Below the pieces are notes generated by a model, which had not been told where the DNA came from, made no database searches, and saw nothing but the letters and a program-made list of their open reading frames with translations. The position numbers and the translations under genes were made by a program. 64,000 bases of DNA from Cruorifilaria tuberocauda (lineage: Eukaryota > Nematoda > Chromadorea > Rhabditida > Onchocercidae). How positions within the stretch are numbered: the first letter of the stretch is position 1; each line of letters starts with the position of its first letter. The stretch is taken from NCBI GenBank assembly GCA_013365365.1, contig JABVXU010000061.1, forward strand, positions 62,001 to 126,000, written 5' to 3'. Positions 63,509 through 64,000 of the stretch are shown in pieces.

Positions 63509-64000
63509 TAAAAAATGATTTATTTCAAGGATCGTCTTCAAACACTGTAATATCCCATAAGCACATGGTAATTCTACACATAGTAATCTGTTACTTCTGA
63601 TTTTAATATAGATATAATGGCTAAACAGTAAAAAACTAAAAAAATAACTAATGAGCTACCAATTATAACCGAGATTGGTATTCCGTGAGGTAGTTCATTT
63701 AAGTGGACTAATTAATTCACTAGTTTACAAAATGAAATTCAAGTATTTCAGGACATTAGAATTCGTTACAAGAAGTTCTAAAATAAAACAGTGGCTTTCA
63801 TCCACAAAACATTCAACTTCTTCCTTTCAAAATCACTTCTAACATATAGAAAGTGTAGTAAATAAAGTTATGGTAGGTTAGCTTACAACACAATGCAAGC
63901 AGAAATCCAACCCAATTCCACACCACACTACTCAGCCATCGGTGACAGTAATGCCGCTGGAAACAACCGACTAATACTTCACTGCACAAATTTAGGGGCT
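63509..64000. other. upstream region of RPL3
   Basis: AT-rich promoter-proximal sequence; no coding exon recognised before the window edge. Confidence 0.4.

Noticed and set aside
63651..63700. let-7-type seed TGAGGTAGT upstream of RPL3 with a partial inverted repeat
   Set aside because: Only about 10 bp of stem and no let-7 similarity past the seed; probably chance.

Overview
The window reads as nuclear DNA of a parasitic nematode, most likely a filarial worm (Brugia/Onchocerca/Loa type). The DNA is AT-rich, introns are numerous with GTAAGT donors and TTTTCAG acceptors, trans-splice-like acceptors sit just upstream of several start codons, and the proteins are nematode-like: an ALG-1/2 Argonaute whose C-terminus closely follows the Caenorhabditis protein as I remember it, a VAV-1 exchange factor, and an EB-module Cys-rich secreted protein. 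No bacterial, viral or transposon coding sequence was recognised. All gene models were built by hand from conserved protein motifs, GT/AG sites and codon phase; UTR ends are not resolved.

Layout. 222-3895 (-): SLC19 folate/thiamine-type carrier, 8 exons, running off the left edge. 4799-8248 (+): divergent importin-alpha-like armadillo protein that seems to lack the importin-beta-binding domain. 10571-17176 (-): large secreted Cys-rich mosaic protein, 19 exons. 18906-19742 (-): TRAPPC1/Bet5. 19743-23430: long intergenic region with an unusual pyrimidine-rich block. 23482-29271 (+): ALG-1/2 microRNA Argonaute, 19 exons, slicer tetrad intact. 32287-33325 (+): small coiled-coil protein of unknown function. 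36796-39917 (-): unrecognised His/Gln-rich gene with two possible 3' ends. 40625-43579 (+): plasma-membrane syntaxin with a spliced upstream ORF. 49497-56654 (+): VAV-1 Rho-family GEF, 19 exons. 59449-60253 (+): ENY2/Sus1. 60949-63492 (-): ribosomal protein L3.

The genes are mostly unrelated housekeeping, signalling and RNA-silencing functions and do not form an evident operon. The most interesting structure lies inside RPL3: its four longest introns each contain a box C/D snoRNA-like element with C box, D box and terminal stem, while the two introns of about 100 nt contain none. The element in intron 2 carries a 12-nt guide complementary to a universal 18S rRNA segment, at the position methylated by vertebrate U83 (also hosted by RPL3) and yeast snR52. 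A B-box and A-box-like sequence lies just upstream of it, recalling the Pol III promoter of yeast SNR52. The element in intron 6 has an 11-nt complementarity to 5.8S rRNA like that of U96.
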